The notes: generated by a model from the letters alone, not told the origin. Counted from the stretch's first letter, positions 10,820 to 24,304 are shown. The stretch: 64,000 bases of DNA from Volvariella volvacea V23 (GCA_000349905.1 KB722738.1:2076269-2140268); one strand, 5' to 3'. Translations and numbers: made by a program.

Positions 10820-13237
10820 TCGTATCGCCCAAAGTCGTGGGCAGATGGTTTTAGCTTTCCGTTTGTCAGATGTATCAATTCGCTTTCTTATCAATTCATC
10901 TCTGGCAATCACCAATCTATCAGTGATGTCTAATTCACACAATCTTTTTGCATTCGCAATGGATTCATTTTTGTTCTTTGGTTAGATATTTCCACGGATT
11001 GGACTACCTTCAAGGAAAGGTGAGGTATCGTGTTAGCAAAGTAGGACTCAGTTCTCCCACTGTTGGTACCGCCATTCAACCTATAGGGTGCGAAAGACAC
11101 CTGTGTATCGGCGGCGATATTTTACGGGCCCCCTGGTGGCTTGTCTTTCATGAAGGTCATGGCTTATAGGCGTGGAACACCGCATTTGGCACCGCTGCTC
11201 CTTTCTCATGAGTACAATGACTACCAGGATCATCAAGTGTTCCCCAGCAGAACGTCTGGAGCTGAGTGCTCTTCACAGCCACAGCATCAAGGTGCACGAT
11301 GACGACATGCCCCGCAGGTTTCAACGTCCTGATGGTGAGATTTTCGAGGGTGGTTGACGTTGCATACGTCAAAGGTCAAGAGTTCTCGGGAAGCTGGTGC
11401 CCTCTGTTAGATTGAAAATGCCAAAGCTAGCCCATTGTGCATGCTCAAGAGCAAGGAATATTAAATCTTAGTGAAGACAATACCGTGCCCAACGTTCCTT
11501 CTGGTCTGCTGCGTCAAAATGCAAAATATACATGACCAGTTCCTTCCCGCATAACGAACATAACCGAAGGGTACTCATTGATACAAACAAATTCATTAAG
11601 TGAGCATGGATCCCTCCTTGTTTGATCACCCCAAATGACTCATTGATATACCAACTCCGACATGAATTAGGTTCAAGCGTGCACGTCAAGTGCAGCAAGT
11701 CATCCAATTCATTTCAGCTCCATGAAGTCTCAACAATCTTTCTTACGATCCCTGCTGGTTATGCGCATAGTACTTCCAGAAGTGCTCTTTTTTACATCAA
11801 TACGGCGCTTATAGCGACTTCGTTAGAGGTCCAAGCTGCAATAAAGATGTCGCCTATACTGGTCGTGGGGATCGTTACCCAGCCGGACTCGATGGAAAAT
11901 TCGTGCTAGGTGGGTTGGAAAACCCAAGGGTGAAGACCAGGACGCGTACATTTCTGCCAGCGGGGTAAAGCGCTGACTGCTGACTTTGGTATTCATATGT
12001 CCGCCTTGTGGTTCGGCCATGGCATCGGAAGTGGCGGTCAGGTCGCATATAAAGCCGGTAGGCCATCCCACATCCTCATTGTTTAGCCACCTGAAGCACG
12101 TCTCAAGGTGCTTGATGCGATATATCCTAGCGGTGGTGCACGAATCATGCGTCGTTCGACTTCATTATGGTGTTCGCAGCGTGTATTGCATAATGCAATG
12201 AGGATTACAATGTGGCAAACGTTATCTGCGATTTTAGATGCGAAGCTGATGGTTTAGGGCACTAGCCTGGTAAGTACCTTAGCATTTTGGTAAGTCCCCA
12301 TGCAGTGGGATAAGCTATCCTAGGCCCGCAAGGCCTTATTCCTTGTTCTTTTTAGAACTCAGAACCATGACGACTTATTTATTGGTAGAAGATTCGTGCG
12401 GAATCCACAAAATGGGCAAGTCGACTGAAATTTCACAGAATCAACAATTTCCAGACTCGGCTGATTTCGTCACCATCAGGGTCACTAATGGTCCACGCTT
12501 TCTCGAGACCAAAGAAGGTCCATCAGGAAACTACTTGCCTGCTATGGCGACGCGATCGAGTTCAGGAAGTTGAATTGTCCAGTTGTCCGGTATTGAATTG
12601 GATCGACTCTCCGCACGCCCACACGTGTCAGAGTTTTATGGAGTGCCATTGGGATATCCATAAAGAGGTATTTGGATCGATTCTGAACCTTGTTCTTTAC
12701 CTACAGTCGAACAAATTGGTTGAATCTAGAACTTGGGAACACAATGGTGAGCTCCCCCTTCCACTGCCTGTGTGATTTTTGGAGTCTAGATACTGTAAGT
12801 CGTTTTTGTGTTCTTACGATGAAGTGGTTCGACTACTCCTCCGTTACTAGCAAAAAGGTCGCGGTTACAGCTGTATGGCTGAAGTGATCACGATCTTGAG
12901 CTTAGTAACTTCCAAGTTGTTCGATGTATGCCCTTTCATCAAGAGAGATAAGGTACGCCATCAGCTCATATGCAGTTAATAATAGTTGCTTCAGAATCTC
13001 GCAGGCATTTCAGATCTCGTGACGCTACTATGCAAGCCATCAGATGTTTGACAAAATCAAGAGAACCAAGTAATCCATTTTGCAGACCAAAGTTCTTGAC
13101 GTACTCTACAGATTTCACGGGCCCAAATCCTATCTAATCCAGAGATAATCGATTCCCGTAAAGCACGGGACTACGTTATAATACACGAAATACGATAACC
13201 GCTACGCCTTAGGAAGATATCAGCGCCAGGCGTCAAG
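10820..13237. other. Intergenic region, no gene recognised
   Basis: Short open stretches occur on both strands, and a few minus-strand pieces between about 12070 and 11160 read like protein in changing frames. None shows a domain, a consistent splice chain or a start. Sequence close to 10820 should be the RAE1 3' end, and that close to 13237 the 3' end of the first P450. A decayed gene cannot be excluded. Confidence 0.4.
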
Positions 13238-15429
13238 TTAGGTGTGGATGATTTCTGATGGATCTCTGACAGTCAATACCACAGGAAGCTTCCCTCTCAC
13301 AGTAATGAAGTAGTCTTTCACTTGATCGTGCCATATTTGAGGGTCATATCCCTTCTCGAGCTGCATATCGAACGTCTTTAGCATGAGACAGACCATCATC
13401 CTCATTTCCATCATCGCCAAGTTCTTGCCAACGCAATTCATAGGCCCAGAGGAGAATGGAATGAAGGCATCCAATTCTAGGTTTACGAGCTTCTCGTCGC
13501 GGAAGATTGCCGGTTCTAAAGCCAGCTGTTCTTCCCGAGACAACCACCTCTCAGGTATGAATGAATTGGGACTAGGAGAAAAGTATCGTGGATCTCTCTG
13601 GATCGCATAAAAGGGGATTATGGCATTTGTTCCTTCTGGAAGTAAGCTAGTAGGAAATGATTAGTTCTCTTGCTTGAAACCCAGAATCACGAGCTTACAA
13701 TGGCCCAACCGCTTTTACCCCTTCTCCCAGCGGGGCGCAACGCTGAGTGCCACTTAAAACTGGTGGATAGAGCCGCAGGGATTCATTGCTGTCAATACTA
13801 GTCAGCTGACACGAGCTATCAGTCCCCTACGACGTTCACGGACATTACAGCATTTAGATATGGCATGTGGGCTTGTTTGGCGTAATCCATGATATCTTCT
13901 CCTAGGCTATCAACCTCGGCTTGAAGACGTTTGTATGTGGCGGGGTTCGTCATAACGAGCAGGAATAGATTAGCTAGTGCACCTGAGGTGGTGTCGGCCC
14001 CGGCAATAACTGCAACGGCCGCTATAGATGTCAGGTGAGATTCACTGCACCAAATCCATTAGGATTGAAGCACAAACCATCGCTGATGACTTCGGTGATA
14101 GGGGGTGGAGGCCCATATTGTCCGCCTTCGTCGCCCTACATTGCACATCACTAAAGGAACTCGTACCTGTAACCTCGCGAGACATACCAAGTGATAGAAT
14201 AGATCTTTGGTTTGCGAACCTGATTTCTTTCTTGCTATTCCTTGTTGCCGAGCATGTTCACGGAAGGCCTTCAGATCGCGAGAAAATTTGGTGGGATATC
14301 TCATAGTTAGCGTTCCTAACCAAGGTACGTGACTCATAAAGAGTGCACTCCTTTATGATGCAAGGTGTTAGACCTATCCTTTATCCTCCAATTGAAATGC
14401 TCACTTCTGTCCCGAGTCCAACAGGTGCCACAACCCCTTCACATCGCCCTCTCGCATCATTTCAGAGCCCCCTCCAAATCTGCGCGATGAATTGAGTATT
14501 CTCTCTGGGACCAGCCTACTAATTGTAATACAGTCTACTCACGAAAGGTCATTAGTAAAATCGTAACTCCAGTGAGATATCCACCCAGCAAGGTCGATTA
14601 CACCCTTCTCGATGCTCAGGTGCTCCATAAGCTGGAGGGTACGCTTGTTAATTATGGGTTCGTAGTCTCTTAATGCAGAAGAATTAAATGCCCTGGCCCA
14701 TGGTCGGCGACGTCGCGCGTGCTCCTGTCTATCTCGTATTGCAATCATGGGTTTGATAGCATCATTGGGTAGTCTGCCATCCCAGACTGTGCGTGGGTGT
14801 CAGGATACGCAGGAGTAGGAAATGTGCAAGACACGACGTGACTTACAAGGGCCTTTTGGTAAACCGTTAGGACCTATAAGTGGCTGTACGGCCTTTACGT
14901 GACGAATTGACAATTCGTTGGGTCCTATGTATATGCGTTAACAGCCGAAGTATCCGACACAGCTCGTCGTGCGTAAGACTGACCTATCCTCACAACATCC
15001 CCATATTTTTCGTGTAACTTTTCGTAGTGGATGTACTGTTTGCCGCCCCACGCTTCGAAAGCCAGACAAAATTTGCTGATCCGATGCAACACGGGGCCTG
15101 GATATTTGGCAAGTGGGTGCCAAGGGGACAGGCGGTATATAACGATAGAGGACGCTAAAGTTGTCCAATAAAGACAAACCGCCCAAAGAAATGCTGAGGC
15201 CATGCTCGAATAATGGTGTTTGATCACTGGCACCATGCATGCCGGTACTCCTATAAGAAGTACCCCTGCATATGCGGGCTCAAATACTTCTGTGCGTTTG
15301 AATATCCAGTGACATATCTACAATTTGTGGCGTTAGTCAATTGCAAACTGACAACATCAGCTTCAAGTGATGCTCACTCACCAATCCAGCTGCTACCACA
15401 AGACACACCGAATCCTGGTAAGACATCAT
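13238..15429 (-). CDS. Cytochrome P450 monooxygenase, copy 1 of a tandem pair
   Basis: Microsomal haem-thiolate monooxygenase, substrate unknown. The gene is read from the ATG at 15429 (MMSYQDSV) through a first intron to HWIFKRTEVFEPAYAG, then hydrophobic N-terminal segments (FLWAVCLYWTTLASSIVIY), the proline hinge YRLSPWHPLAKYPGP, and WGGKQYIHYEKLHEKYGDVVRIG. Later exons carry the C-helix motif HARRRRPWARAFN, the I-helix AGADTTS, the ExxR motif ESLRLYPPVLSG, PERWLSREEQ, and the haem loop FSSGPMNCVGK (F..G...C.G). It ends in SEIIHT. All key residues are present and I found no frameshift, so it appears functional. The length is about 540 residues. The basidiomycete CYP family is not assigned. 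Its neighbour is a clear paralogue in the same orientation, about 520 bases away. Confidence 0.93.
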
Positions 15430-15952
15430 TGCTGTTGCGGAAGTGATACGTTGATTGTCGCGGATTGTACCCCCGCTTTATAGTCAAAGCACGATCGACA
15501 TCTTCCGGACGGACGCCGTCCCTTAGTGTAGAGATCACCTCAACTTCAGGTCAGCTCATCAAAAGAATCTTAATAGACTTATTTATCTCAGACATCCCAC
15601 GCCTTTAAAAATTGTATTTCAAAGCCTTCGGCCAGGTTTACTTCTATAACGAATTAAATTTTTGAGGGTTGACCCATTAGTACGCAACAGATGCTGGCCC
15701 CTTGATGCGGCATTGATGACCGAGAGACTCTATAGCGTGCATGGGAATTGCAATAAAAAAGGCTGGACGACGTCTCAAACATCTGCTATACGTACATACT
15801 ACCCTGCAAATACAAAGGTCCTGTCCCTATCTAATCTGAGAAGAGGCTAACACATTCAACCAGCGAACAGCCCTACATCATGCTACTGCGTCCAAAACTG
15901 CGGCGAATAATACATACATTATGGCACAGAAAAATAAGGCAGATGCCAGGTC

Positions 15953-18158
15953 TCAAGTATGGATAAATTCTGACGCATCTCTGGCAGTTAATGCTACAGG
16001 AAGTTTCCCCCTCACCGTTATAAAGTAGTCCTGGACTTGATCATGCCACACCCTGGTGTCGTAACCCTTCTCGAGCTGCATATCAAATGTCTTCAACATG
16101 AGACAGACCATCATCCTCATCTCCATCACGGCCAAGTTCTTGCCAACACAGTTCATGGGTCCTGTGGAGAATGGGATAAAAGCGTCGTGTTCCAAGTGCA
16201 CGAACTTCTCGTCGCGGAAGATTGCTGGCTCTAACTCGAGCTGTTGCTCTCGGGACAACCACCTCTCGGGGATAAATGAATCAGGGCAAGGAGAGAAGTA
16301 GCGTGGGTCACGATGGATGGTGTAAAAAGGCAGAATAGCATTCGTCCCTTCTGGAAGCAAGCTAAAGGGACAGAAATGGTCATATGGGTATCTTCGCCTT
16401 TGGATAGACGGTGCGAAACTTACATCGGTCCGACAGTTTTCATCCCTTCTCCTGCCGGGGCGCATCGCTGAATGCCACTCAGAACAGGGGGATAAAGCCT
16501 TAAGGACTCGTTACTGTCAACGTCAACACCGGTTAGCACACATGAGCTATGAGACACAACCGCGATGTTCACGGACATTACAGCATTCAGATATGGCAGG
16601 TGGGGATGTCTGGCATAATTCATAACGTCATCCCCTAGACTGTCAATTTCGGCTTGAAGGCGCTTATACGTGGCTGGATTCGTCATGATAAAGAAGAAAA
16701 GGTTGGCGAGTGCACTTGATGTGGTATCGGAACCGGCAATAATTGCAAGCGCGGCTGGAAGTGGTTGATAAGGCGAAGCACACATGGGATAGTAGGGACT
16801 GGAATACTGACCATCGCTGACGACTTCGGCAACGGTGGGCGGGGACGGATATAGCCCACCTTCATCACTCTATATTACTGCCCGTGAGTGATTGGATCAT
16901 GCCTAGTACTTCAAAAGACGTACGAGGTGATAGAATAGATCTTTAGTATGCGATCCTTTCGTCTTTCTCGTTGTTCCTTGTTGTCTAGCGTATGCACGGA
17001 ATGCCGTTAGGTCCTCACCAAATCCGGTAGGGTATTTAAGCAGCAGATTCCCCAACCAAGGGACGTGACTCATGACGATCGCACTCCTGCAAGCAGATAA
17101 ATGTTAACCTTTTCCTTTGTCGGTTGCACGGGGCGTACTCACTTCTGCCCGGAGTCAAGGAGATGCCATAGGCCTTGCGTGTCACCATCTCGCATCATCT
17201 CAGAGCCCCCCTCCAAACCTACTCAACAGGTCAGAATATCTCCATAGCTATATTATAAACCGCTTACGAAAGGTCATTGGCGAAATCATAGCTCCAATGG
17301 GATATCCACCCTGCAAGGTCAACTGTGCCTCTCTGGTTACTTAGGTGCTTCAAAAGTTGAAGGGTACGGTTGTTGATTATGGGCTCGTAGTCCCTCAAAG
17401 TAGTGGAATTGAAGGCCCTGGCCCATGGTCGACGACGCCGTGCATGCTCCTGTTTGCTTCTTATTGCAATCATGGGCTGAATCTGGTTTGGGGGCATTCG
17501 CCCTTCCCAGTCTAAATTCAGGGGTCGAGAGGGAAAGTGTTTATAAGATAGGCAATATGTAAGAAATGTGTGGCACTTACAAGGACCTTTCGGTAAACCA
17601 TTAACGCCTATAAGAGGTTGAATAGCCCTAGCATCGCGGATCGACAGTTCATTGGGTCCTAGAGGTGCGGCCAGACTAGTTAGTTCGGCTGTCATCATAT
17701 CGCATTGCTAGAACTGACCTATCCTCACAACGTCGCCGTACCTTTCGTGTAACTCCGTATAATGGATGTGCTGTTTCCCTCCCCATGCTATGAATGCCAT
17801 TCGCAGCTTGCTGATTCGGTGTAACATGGGACCTGGATATTTGCCAAGTGGGTGCCAAGGGGAGAGGCGGTATACGACGATGGAGGTAGCCAACGTTGTC
17901 CAATACAAGGACATTGTCCAAATAAATGCAGAAATTGTGCTTGAAAAGTGTTGCTTAATCAATGGGACGAGGCATGCTGGTGTTCCGATGAGCAGAGCCC
18001 CTGCGTATACAGGTTCAGAGGTTTCAGTGCGTTTGAATATCCAGTGGGATACCTAAACGTTCACAGTTAGTCAAATACATTGCTCAAAACTCGAGCCAGT
18101 GTGCACTTACAAGCCCTGTTCCTACTACAAGGGACAATGCATCCTGATAAGACGCCAT
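15953..18158 (-). CDS. Cytochrome P450 monooxygenase, copy 2 of a tandem pair
   Basis: Paralogue of the adjacent P450 with the same exon layout. The start at 18158 gives MASYQDALSLVV, a first intron, then HWIFKRTETSEPVYAG, a hydrophobic anchor, YRLSPWHPLGKYPGP and YGDVVRIG. Further along come PNELSIRDARAIQPLIG, HARRRRPWARAFN, the I-helix AGSDTTSSA, ESLRLYPPVLSG, PERWLSREQQLELEP and the haem loop FSTGPMNCVGK; it ends in SEFIHT. The two copies are nearly identical over the last 90 residues but differ more in the N-terminal half and in introns, which suggests an older duplication with both copies kept. All catalytic motifs are intact. Likely endoplasmic reticulum; substrate unknown. Confidence 0.93.
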
Positions 18159-19046
18159 CGTCAGAGGTTCTGCTGTCGGCGAAAGTTTCGAAGAGTTAGG
18201 GACACCGGCTTTATACTCAACGACCTCCGGGCGAAGCCTATCCCAAGCTGTGATCCATCAGATCCATTGCCCCCGGTCAGAACATCAAAACGCAATTCAA
18301 ATGAAGGTGGTTTCTAAAATAACTCACGTCACCACTTGCTCGTAAAGTACATGCTTCGGGCTTCCACAGCCAAAGATATCCGAGTTTCCACCATCCTCGG
18401 CTGTGTTGAGGGATTAGGCGCTTTGAGCGTCAGCATTATTGTGAATTCGTTATGGAGCAAGGCAGGTTCGGTGACCTGCAATCCCCATTGGGTTGATAGT
18501 AAGTTATATTTATTTACACTTGAACATCAAACGACCTTTTGTGGACCAGGTGACACTGACTGACACTTAGATACCGCGCACGGCGATCATAGCTATGTTT
18601 TAGTGAAGCACTGCTTTGAACGGCGACAGCGCATTGGCTGTACTCCACTGGAGGGAGATGACGTGTGCGGCTTTTAGTAAGGACGTACCAATCGGATTGT
18701 GGAACGAATCGAGCGTATCTTATGCGTGTTCCGCTACAAATTATCCGGCGGTATCCAAGTGATGATGCTAATTGGAAGAATGGCAATGCCTTGACCTTCA
18801 TTATGATGCTGCGCTCATTCGAAACAGCCTAGAAATAAATGATTGTACGTAGGTGTTGTTACTGATACGCGGGGCGGGACGGATACTTTGAGCATTCTAA
18901 TCTTGCAGAGTCGGTCTTTTCGGATCTTATTCAGTGTTCGAAGGCGAAGGCAGAGTTGAGCACCACTGGCATGAAACTTTCTACAGGTTTTATTCCTAAA
19001 CAAAATATGCACAAAGCGAATACTCGTCGACGTACACCCAACCAAA

Positions 19047-20330
19047 TCACGTCCTTTTAGCTAGTATAGTCCAACTTCTGACCGCGAAATCAAACCGAGC
19101 GTCGGTGGGGCAAAATGTGGTAGCAGAAGGAGGGTTTTTAGTCAATGGAATGACTTTGAGGGTTACGACGGGCCTCCTGTGCTGTGCCCATATATCATTT
19201 AAGGCCTCGGTAGAAAGGTTCCAATATCGCACACTCAAGTTAACGTCAGGAAAGCGCTGCATCTTCTTCACGGCCACAAAATTAGAGGATTTGAAGCCTA
19301 GGCGCGGTGTATTAATCGCACTTGAATGTTACAATCGATGGACAGATGTGTAGGGAGTGAAATCAATATATGTTATAGGAGCGAGGCTGAGCATTACCCC
19401 TGGAGGATCAAGATGAATTATAAGTACCAACATCGGTAGATAGTCATAGGCGAGCGTTCCAGGAAGATTCTACATTAACCATGCATAAACTAAGGCCGAT
19501 TTACGACTACGTACCCATTGCTTTTGCTACCCATAGACCTGGGTAAGGAAATAATCCACTGAAAGGGGGTTTCCATGTGGCTGCTCTTCCTTCTGTTTGG
19601 TTTCTTCTGGAGGTGGCGGGAGCTTGGAACTAGTCCCTTTAGTATTCTGTCAATTAAGTACCAAAGCGTTCGTGTGAAACCGAATCTCAAAGGGCTTTTC
19701 TTCTAATTCAATCCGTAGTGTTGCGATAAGGACCGTCAGACTGGTCCCTCCGGCTTCGGTGATAGCTTTGCCGGAGCGGCGAAAGCTGAAATGCTCCGAA
19801 TAATCGCATTCTTCCTGAGAGGCATATGGAGGACCCAATGTTTCTAGGAATCTTGACCAGTCCTGAGGTGTATGTCTCCTAGACGCGATCAAGAAATTTA
19901 CAAACCACAGGCATGAATTCGTTCCACTTGACCTCAGTGAAAAGCAGTATTATAGGATGCTCTGCGGCCCAAGATCGGGAGTTGGGGTGTGGAATACGAC
20001 ATAGCTGAATTGCCACGAGGTTGATAAGGGTTCTTGCTCCTTGTGGATAGATTTTCGGGTATTAAAACACTCTCTTGGAGCGCCCTGGAAGCACGCATCA
20101 TTGAGTGTCAAGCCCACAGCTACGGATACTCCAAGGACAAATCTCCCCTGTAATACAACATCAGGACTGAGGTTAAGAAATTGTTAGCATATTCCGTTTC
20201 GACAATATCAATAAAATTGACAACGGCAGTTTTTAGATTTCCTGGAGATTCACAGTTCAGTTGGCATGTTGCAGAGGGGCATGTTGTTCCACAAGTCTCG
20301 CCTCCAGCTCAGAAGTCCAAGCCTCGCACA
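19047..20330 (-). pseudogene. Decayed multi-exon gene of unknown family
   Basis: Reading the minus strand from about 20330 gives a chain of protein-like pieces in shifting frames. These are TSELEARLVEQHAPLQ, then LKTAVVNFIDIVETEY, then after a possible acceptor RFVLGVSVAVGLTLNDACF...GAPRECFNTR, ending near FSYVVFHTPTP. A one-base shift then gives SWAAEHPIILLFTEVKWNEF. A second shift gives FVNFLIASRRHTPQDW and SQEECDYSEHFSFRRSGK, followed by an in-frame TGA and then SKLPPPPEETKQKEEQPHG. A last piece near 19277-19047 reads RFPDVNLSVRYWNLSTEAL. Frameshifts near 19960 and 19905 and the internal stop near 19650 point to decay. I do not recognise the family, and some breaks could be unrecognised introns. 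Confidence 0.5.
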
Positions 20331-22090
20331 CAGTAATTGCTAATTTGGGGGTAGAATAGGTGGTGGAAAGTGACTCAACGCACCAATGTCCGGGTTGGTG
20401 TGCGCTAGCGGCAGTTGCCGAAATCACACCTCGGTGGCGCTGTCCAGTGTCTTGAGCCCTTTATCCAAGCTTTCACTCCTCATGCTGCTCGAATATTCAT
20501 TCTACGACAAAGGACCGAGCTTAGAGGAAGTTTAGTAAATCGAAAAATAGTCAGAAGCTACGACCCCGTGTTTGCGGAAGGATTGCTGGTCGACAGGTGT
20601 CCCCTGAGTAGATTATTTTTGAATGACGGAAGGGAATACACCTCACTGCAAGAATGGACTGCTGTACAGGATCAAGTTTGATGACGCGAGGAGGTTTTCA
20701 GAAGCAAATTGTAGACTCAGTAGGTGTGTGGCGCTTATAGGCGACCTTTTTCATACTCGTGTTCTTTTGGTATCAATCTCTGCCGGGACAACTCATCTTT
20801 GTATGTGTCCTTTTTGAAACGCGTCTTTGATACAACATACCGACTTTCTTTGAAAATATTTTGGGGTTTTCTTTTTTGATTCCATGCTCAGGCGATTTTC
20901 GTTCCTGAAATACTTGAGCGCTAGTAGACGATAGCCATCGACAACCTTTTGCTAAGCATGCGCATTTTCTATGCAGCTCCTTCCGCATATACTCGGATGT
21001 CTTACCTCTCCACAACGTGGCTATTGGGAAGCATGGACAAAAATGCTACACGAAATTTTTGAATTTTGAGGAAATCTTACAGGCGCAAGCGAGCTTTCGT
21101 AACATGGCTGACACTTAATCTAAACGCCTACCGAACGAGATGGAATTCAAGATATCCTGTGACAAAAAATAATAGGGTAGCTTATTTGCGTTCAAACCAC
21201 CAGCACCATGAGGACCGCCTATTATGAGACATCCAGAAAATGAGCGTCAAAAATTCTCCACAGATGGCCATTTAGACATTTCCTCGCCGAGTTCACGAAT
21301 TTGACGAGTAAGTTGGATTACCTTTGTTAGAGTTCTCATCTGGTATGATGTAGTCGTAAGCCTTAGCCAACTGATGGTGACAAACCCTGTGGCCGGCTTC
21401 GGCATAGAAATCAGATGAGCACAGGTGCGAAGGGCCGAAAAGAATTTTCATTATAGCTGTCAAACGCACTTCCGATTTCGTGCCCCATTGCCAAGAATTA
21501 AAACCTGCAGATGCCCGTCGGTGACAGTGGCTGGACGTTTTTGGTGCCCTTTCAACTCCTGTGGGTGAGATGACAGGTCTGCTATTCGCTCCCTTGACAT
21601 TTTACACGCGGTGTACACATGTTCTGTCACGATCAAGGCCGTTGGAAGGTGCCACTGTGAGTGTTTCACCCCATCTCTGCTCCGTTGAGGACTGCTTTAG
21701 AATTAGACCCCCCAGGATTGGACAGATGACGAAATTGACCTCACCGCGTTGTAAAGCGAGTATCACTTTCATGACGTGCAAGACGATTTCTTGCAGAACT
21801 TTTGATGAACGGCTCCACTTCGCGACCGGCACTGCCAGTAAAATTGATTGTAGAACAAGTACTAGGACGGAGGCTATTAATCGGTATGACAAGAAGGGGC
21901 TTGGTTTTTTCTCGAATGTACCGCCTTATCTGCCCCAGAATTCAAATTCTGACGGCATTGGTTAAAAGCAGCTCCCTGTGGGCTGCACTCTCCCCAGCCA
22001 TTTCTCTCCTAGAGATTATCTGGCCACACGTCCGTCCTCTTGGGTGTTGCCAAAGGACATCGAAACGCGAAGACACAAGCAATATTCGGG
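20331..22090. other. Intergenic region, possible further relics
   Basis: The minus strand at about 21400-21300 reads FYAEAGHRVCHHQLAKAYDY and IIPDENSNK before a possible intron donor, which looks like eroded coding sequence. Nothing continuous or assignable follows. I see no repeat or RNA gene. The 80 bases before 22091 should hold the promoter and leader of the MFS gene. Confidence 0.35.
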
Positions 22091-24149
22091 ATGGCAAGGC
22101 AGCACTCAACATCTGCACATACACCGATTCCCTCATCATCCTCCACCTCATCCGCTTGCACCCTTGTAGATGCCACAGCTCTCAAGAAGCCAGGCTCTTC
22201 AACCCCCCAGCCACAATTAAGCCGACCTCCACCCATAAGTGCTAATGACGACGACACAAGCACAATCAACACAACACCATCCACACAGAGGAAGAAAACG
22301 CCTCTACCTCTGTTCCAGGTCATCATCGTATCTTCAATCATGATCGCCGAACCTCTAACTGCCAGCGTGATATACCCATTCGTAAACCAATTCGTGCAAG
22401 AAACAGGGATCGCGAACGGGGACGAGAAGAAGACCGGCTATTATGCAGGCATAATCGTAAGTCGCTGAATTTTCGCTGTCTGACCGCCCCTGATCTATTT
22501 ATATTGCTTGCTCAAATTTAGGAATCTCTATTCTTTATTGGAGAGGCATTTACCGTGTTCTACTGGGGCTGGGCTTCTGACAGAGTAGGCAGAAGACCTA
22601 TCCTTCTCTTGGGTCCTTTGGGCTTGGCGTTTGCTACGCTTGGATTCGGGTTTACAAAATCATTTTGGCCTTTGGTATTTTATAGAGGTATGCAAGGGGT
22701 GTTTAATGGAAATATAGGTAAGTGTCCTGTGAGCTAGAAAAATATAGGTAGCGTGGTAGGCGAGCTAATGGCGGTTTCTGTCAGGGGTGTCGAAGAGTGT
22801 CCTGGCAGAGGTGAGTTTCATAGCAGGACTCTACATATTGATGTGAACTCAAAATAACGCAATACAGTTGTCCGATGAGACAAATATGGCTGATGCGTTC
22901 TCGCTCCTGCCCTTGGTTTGGAGTTTTGGTATCACTGTTGGGTATGCTACCCATAATTTTGTAACAGTTACAACGTTAACAAGCGCGCAAGGCCTATTAT
23001 TGGAGGAATATTGGCCAGACCTGCTGCACAATGGCCTGATACTTGGGGGAAAATCAAACTCATGAAGGACTATCCTTATTTGCTTGCTTGTAGTGTTGCA
23101 GCTGCGATGGCTTTCATATCGTATCTGCTTGCACTGATTGGACTAAAGGAGGTGAGTTATATTACTCCCAATTCATGGGGTATTTGCAAAATAGAATAGA
23201 CGTTGCCTAGTCTCGTTGCAAAGGAGAAGGAGAAACTCGAACGAGATACGGAGAGCATGAGGCTCCTTGGAGAAAATGCCAGCGATTATGGCTCCGCACA
23301 CAAGACCACAAATACAAGTCACGACGAGGACGCGTCTTCATTGATCACCGACACCACAGTGGATGAGGACGAGAAGCCCCTTCCCTTCCGCGCCCTCATG
23401 ATCCCTCGTGTGCTTATCCCACTAACCAATTACCTCTTCTTTGCATTTGGCGACATGTCCGCCTCCGCTCTCCGGCCTCTTATGTACTCAACCTCCATAC
23501 ACCATGGAGGGCTCAATTTTACACCCTACCAAATCGGTGTCATAATGGGCATATGGGGCGCATTCAACGCCATAATCCAAGTATTTTGGGCAGCGAGGAT
23601 TATAAACCACTATGGACCGAAGAGGATCTTCATTCTTGCCCAGTTTAGTCTAGTAGGTTCGTTGGCCGTGTTCCCGGTTCTGCGATGGTTTGCGCAGGCT
23701 GCGGGGAGAGTGGATGGATGGGTTTGGGCTGCGATTGTTGTGCAGTTGGTGTTTATGACTATGACTTATATCGCTTATGGTGAGTAACCCCAGGTTCGGC
23801 TATTGTGGAAGGAGGCGGAGGGTCGTTCCGCCGCCGGCCATGAGGTGATTGAGGGTTTGACTGACAGGCCGACTAATGGATTTGACGATTCACAGGGTGC
23901 ATACATTTGTTCATTGCATACAGCGCTCCTAATAGAGCCAGCTTGGGATCAACCAATGGGCTGGCCCAGATGCTCACTTCAATGATTAGATCACTCGCTC
24001 CGACCATTGCATCTTCGTTGTTCTCGGTCTCGCTGGAACGCCAGCTTGCAGGAGGGCTAATGGTTTACTGGGTGCTGATTGGAATTGCGCTGGCCGGTGT
24101 TAGAACCTCCTTCCTATTGCCCTCGCAGCTCCACGGAACAAAACGGTAG
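22091..24149 (+). CDS. MFS transporter, DHA1-like (copy 1)
   Basis: Twelve-helix proton-driven exporter of the major facilitator superfamily, resembling fungal DHA1/zinc-induced-facilitator-like carriers. The start at 22091 (MARQHSTSAHT) gives a Ser/Thr/Pro-rich cytosolic N-terminus, then LPLFQVIIVSSIMIAEPLTA (helix 1). Exons include 22091-22456, 22522-22717 and one from 22785. Motif A is GWASDRVGRRPILLLG after helix 2, with FYRGMQGVFNGNIG later, the short exon GVSKSVLAE, and then LSDETNMADAFSLLPL. A long charged central loop (about 23200-23390) separates the two six-helix halves. The second half contains GCIHLFIAYSAPNRASLGST and ends LLPSQLHGTKR. Substrate unknown. ERG3 begins 258 bases downstream on the same strand. 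The paralogue is at 31590-33763. Confidence 0.92.
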
Positions 24150-24298
24150 ACATCTGCAGTATATAGAAGGGGCGGCTAACAAGCGATTGTGGTACGACAA
24201 GGGGAATCTAGACTAGACAGAACATAAATACGACGACAGCCTGGACTGGCGCGAGTGTCGCGGCGCGGGAACGGGCGTTGCTATCTAATCAATGCGAG

Positions 24299-24304
24299 CA
24301 CGTG
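24299..24304. promoter_or_regulatory. CACGTG E-box upstream of ERG3
   Basis: A CACGTG hexamer followed by AT lies 104 bases before the ERG3 ATG. Sterol genes in fungi are often controlled by bHLH SREBP-type factors that accept E-boxes. Here the role is inferred from position only. The octamer CACGTGAT also occurs upstream of the SRA gene. Confidence 0.35.

Noticed and set aside
13238..24149. Secondary-metabolite cluster made of P450s and an MFS gene
   Set aside because: There is no core synthase or terpene cyclase, and 4 kb of relic-bearing sequence separates the P450 pair from the transporter.
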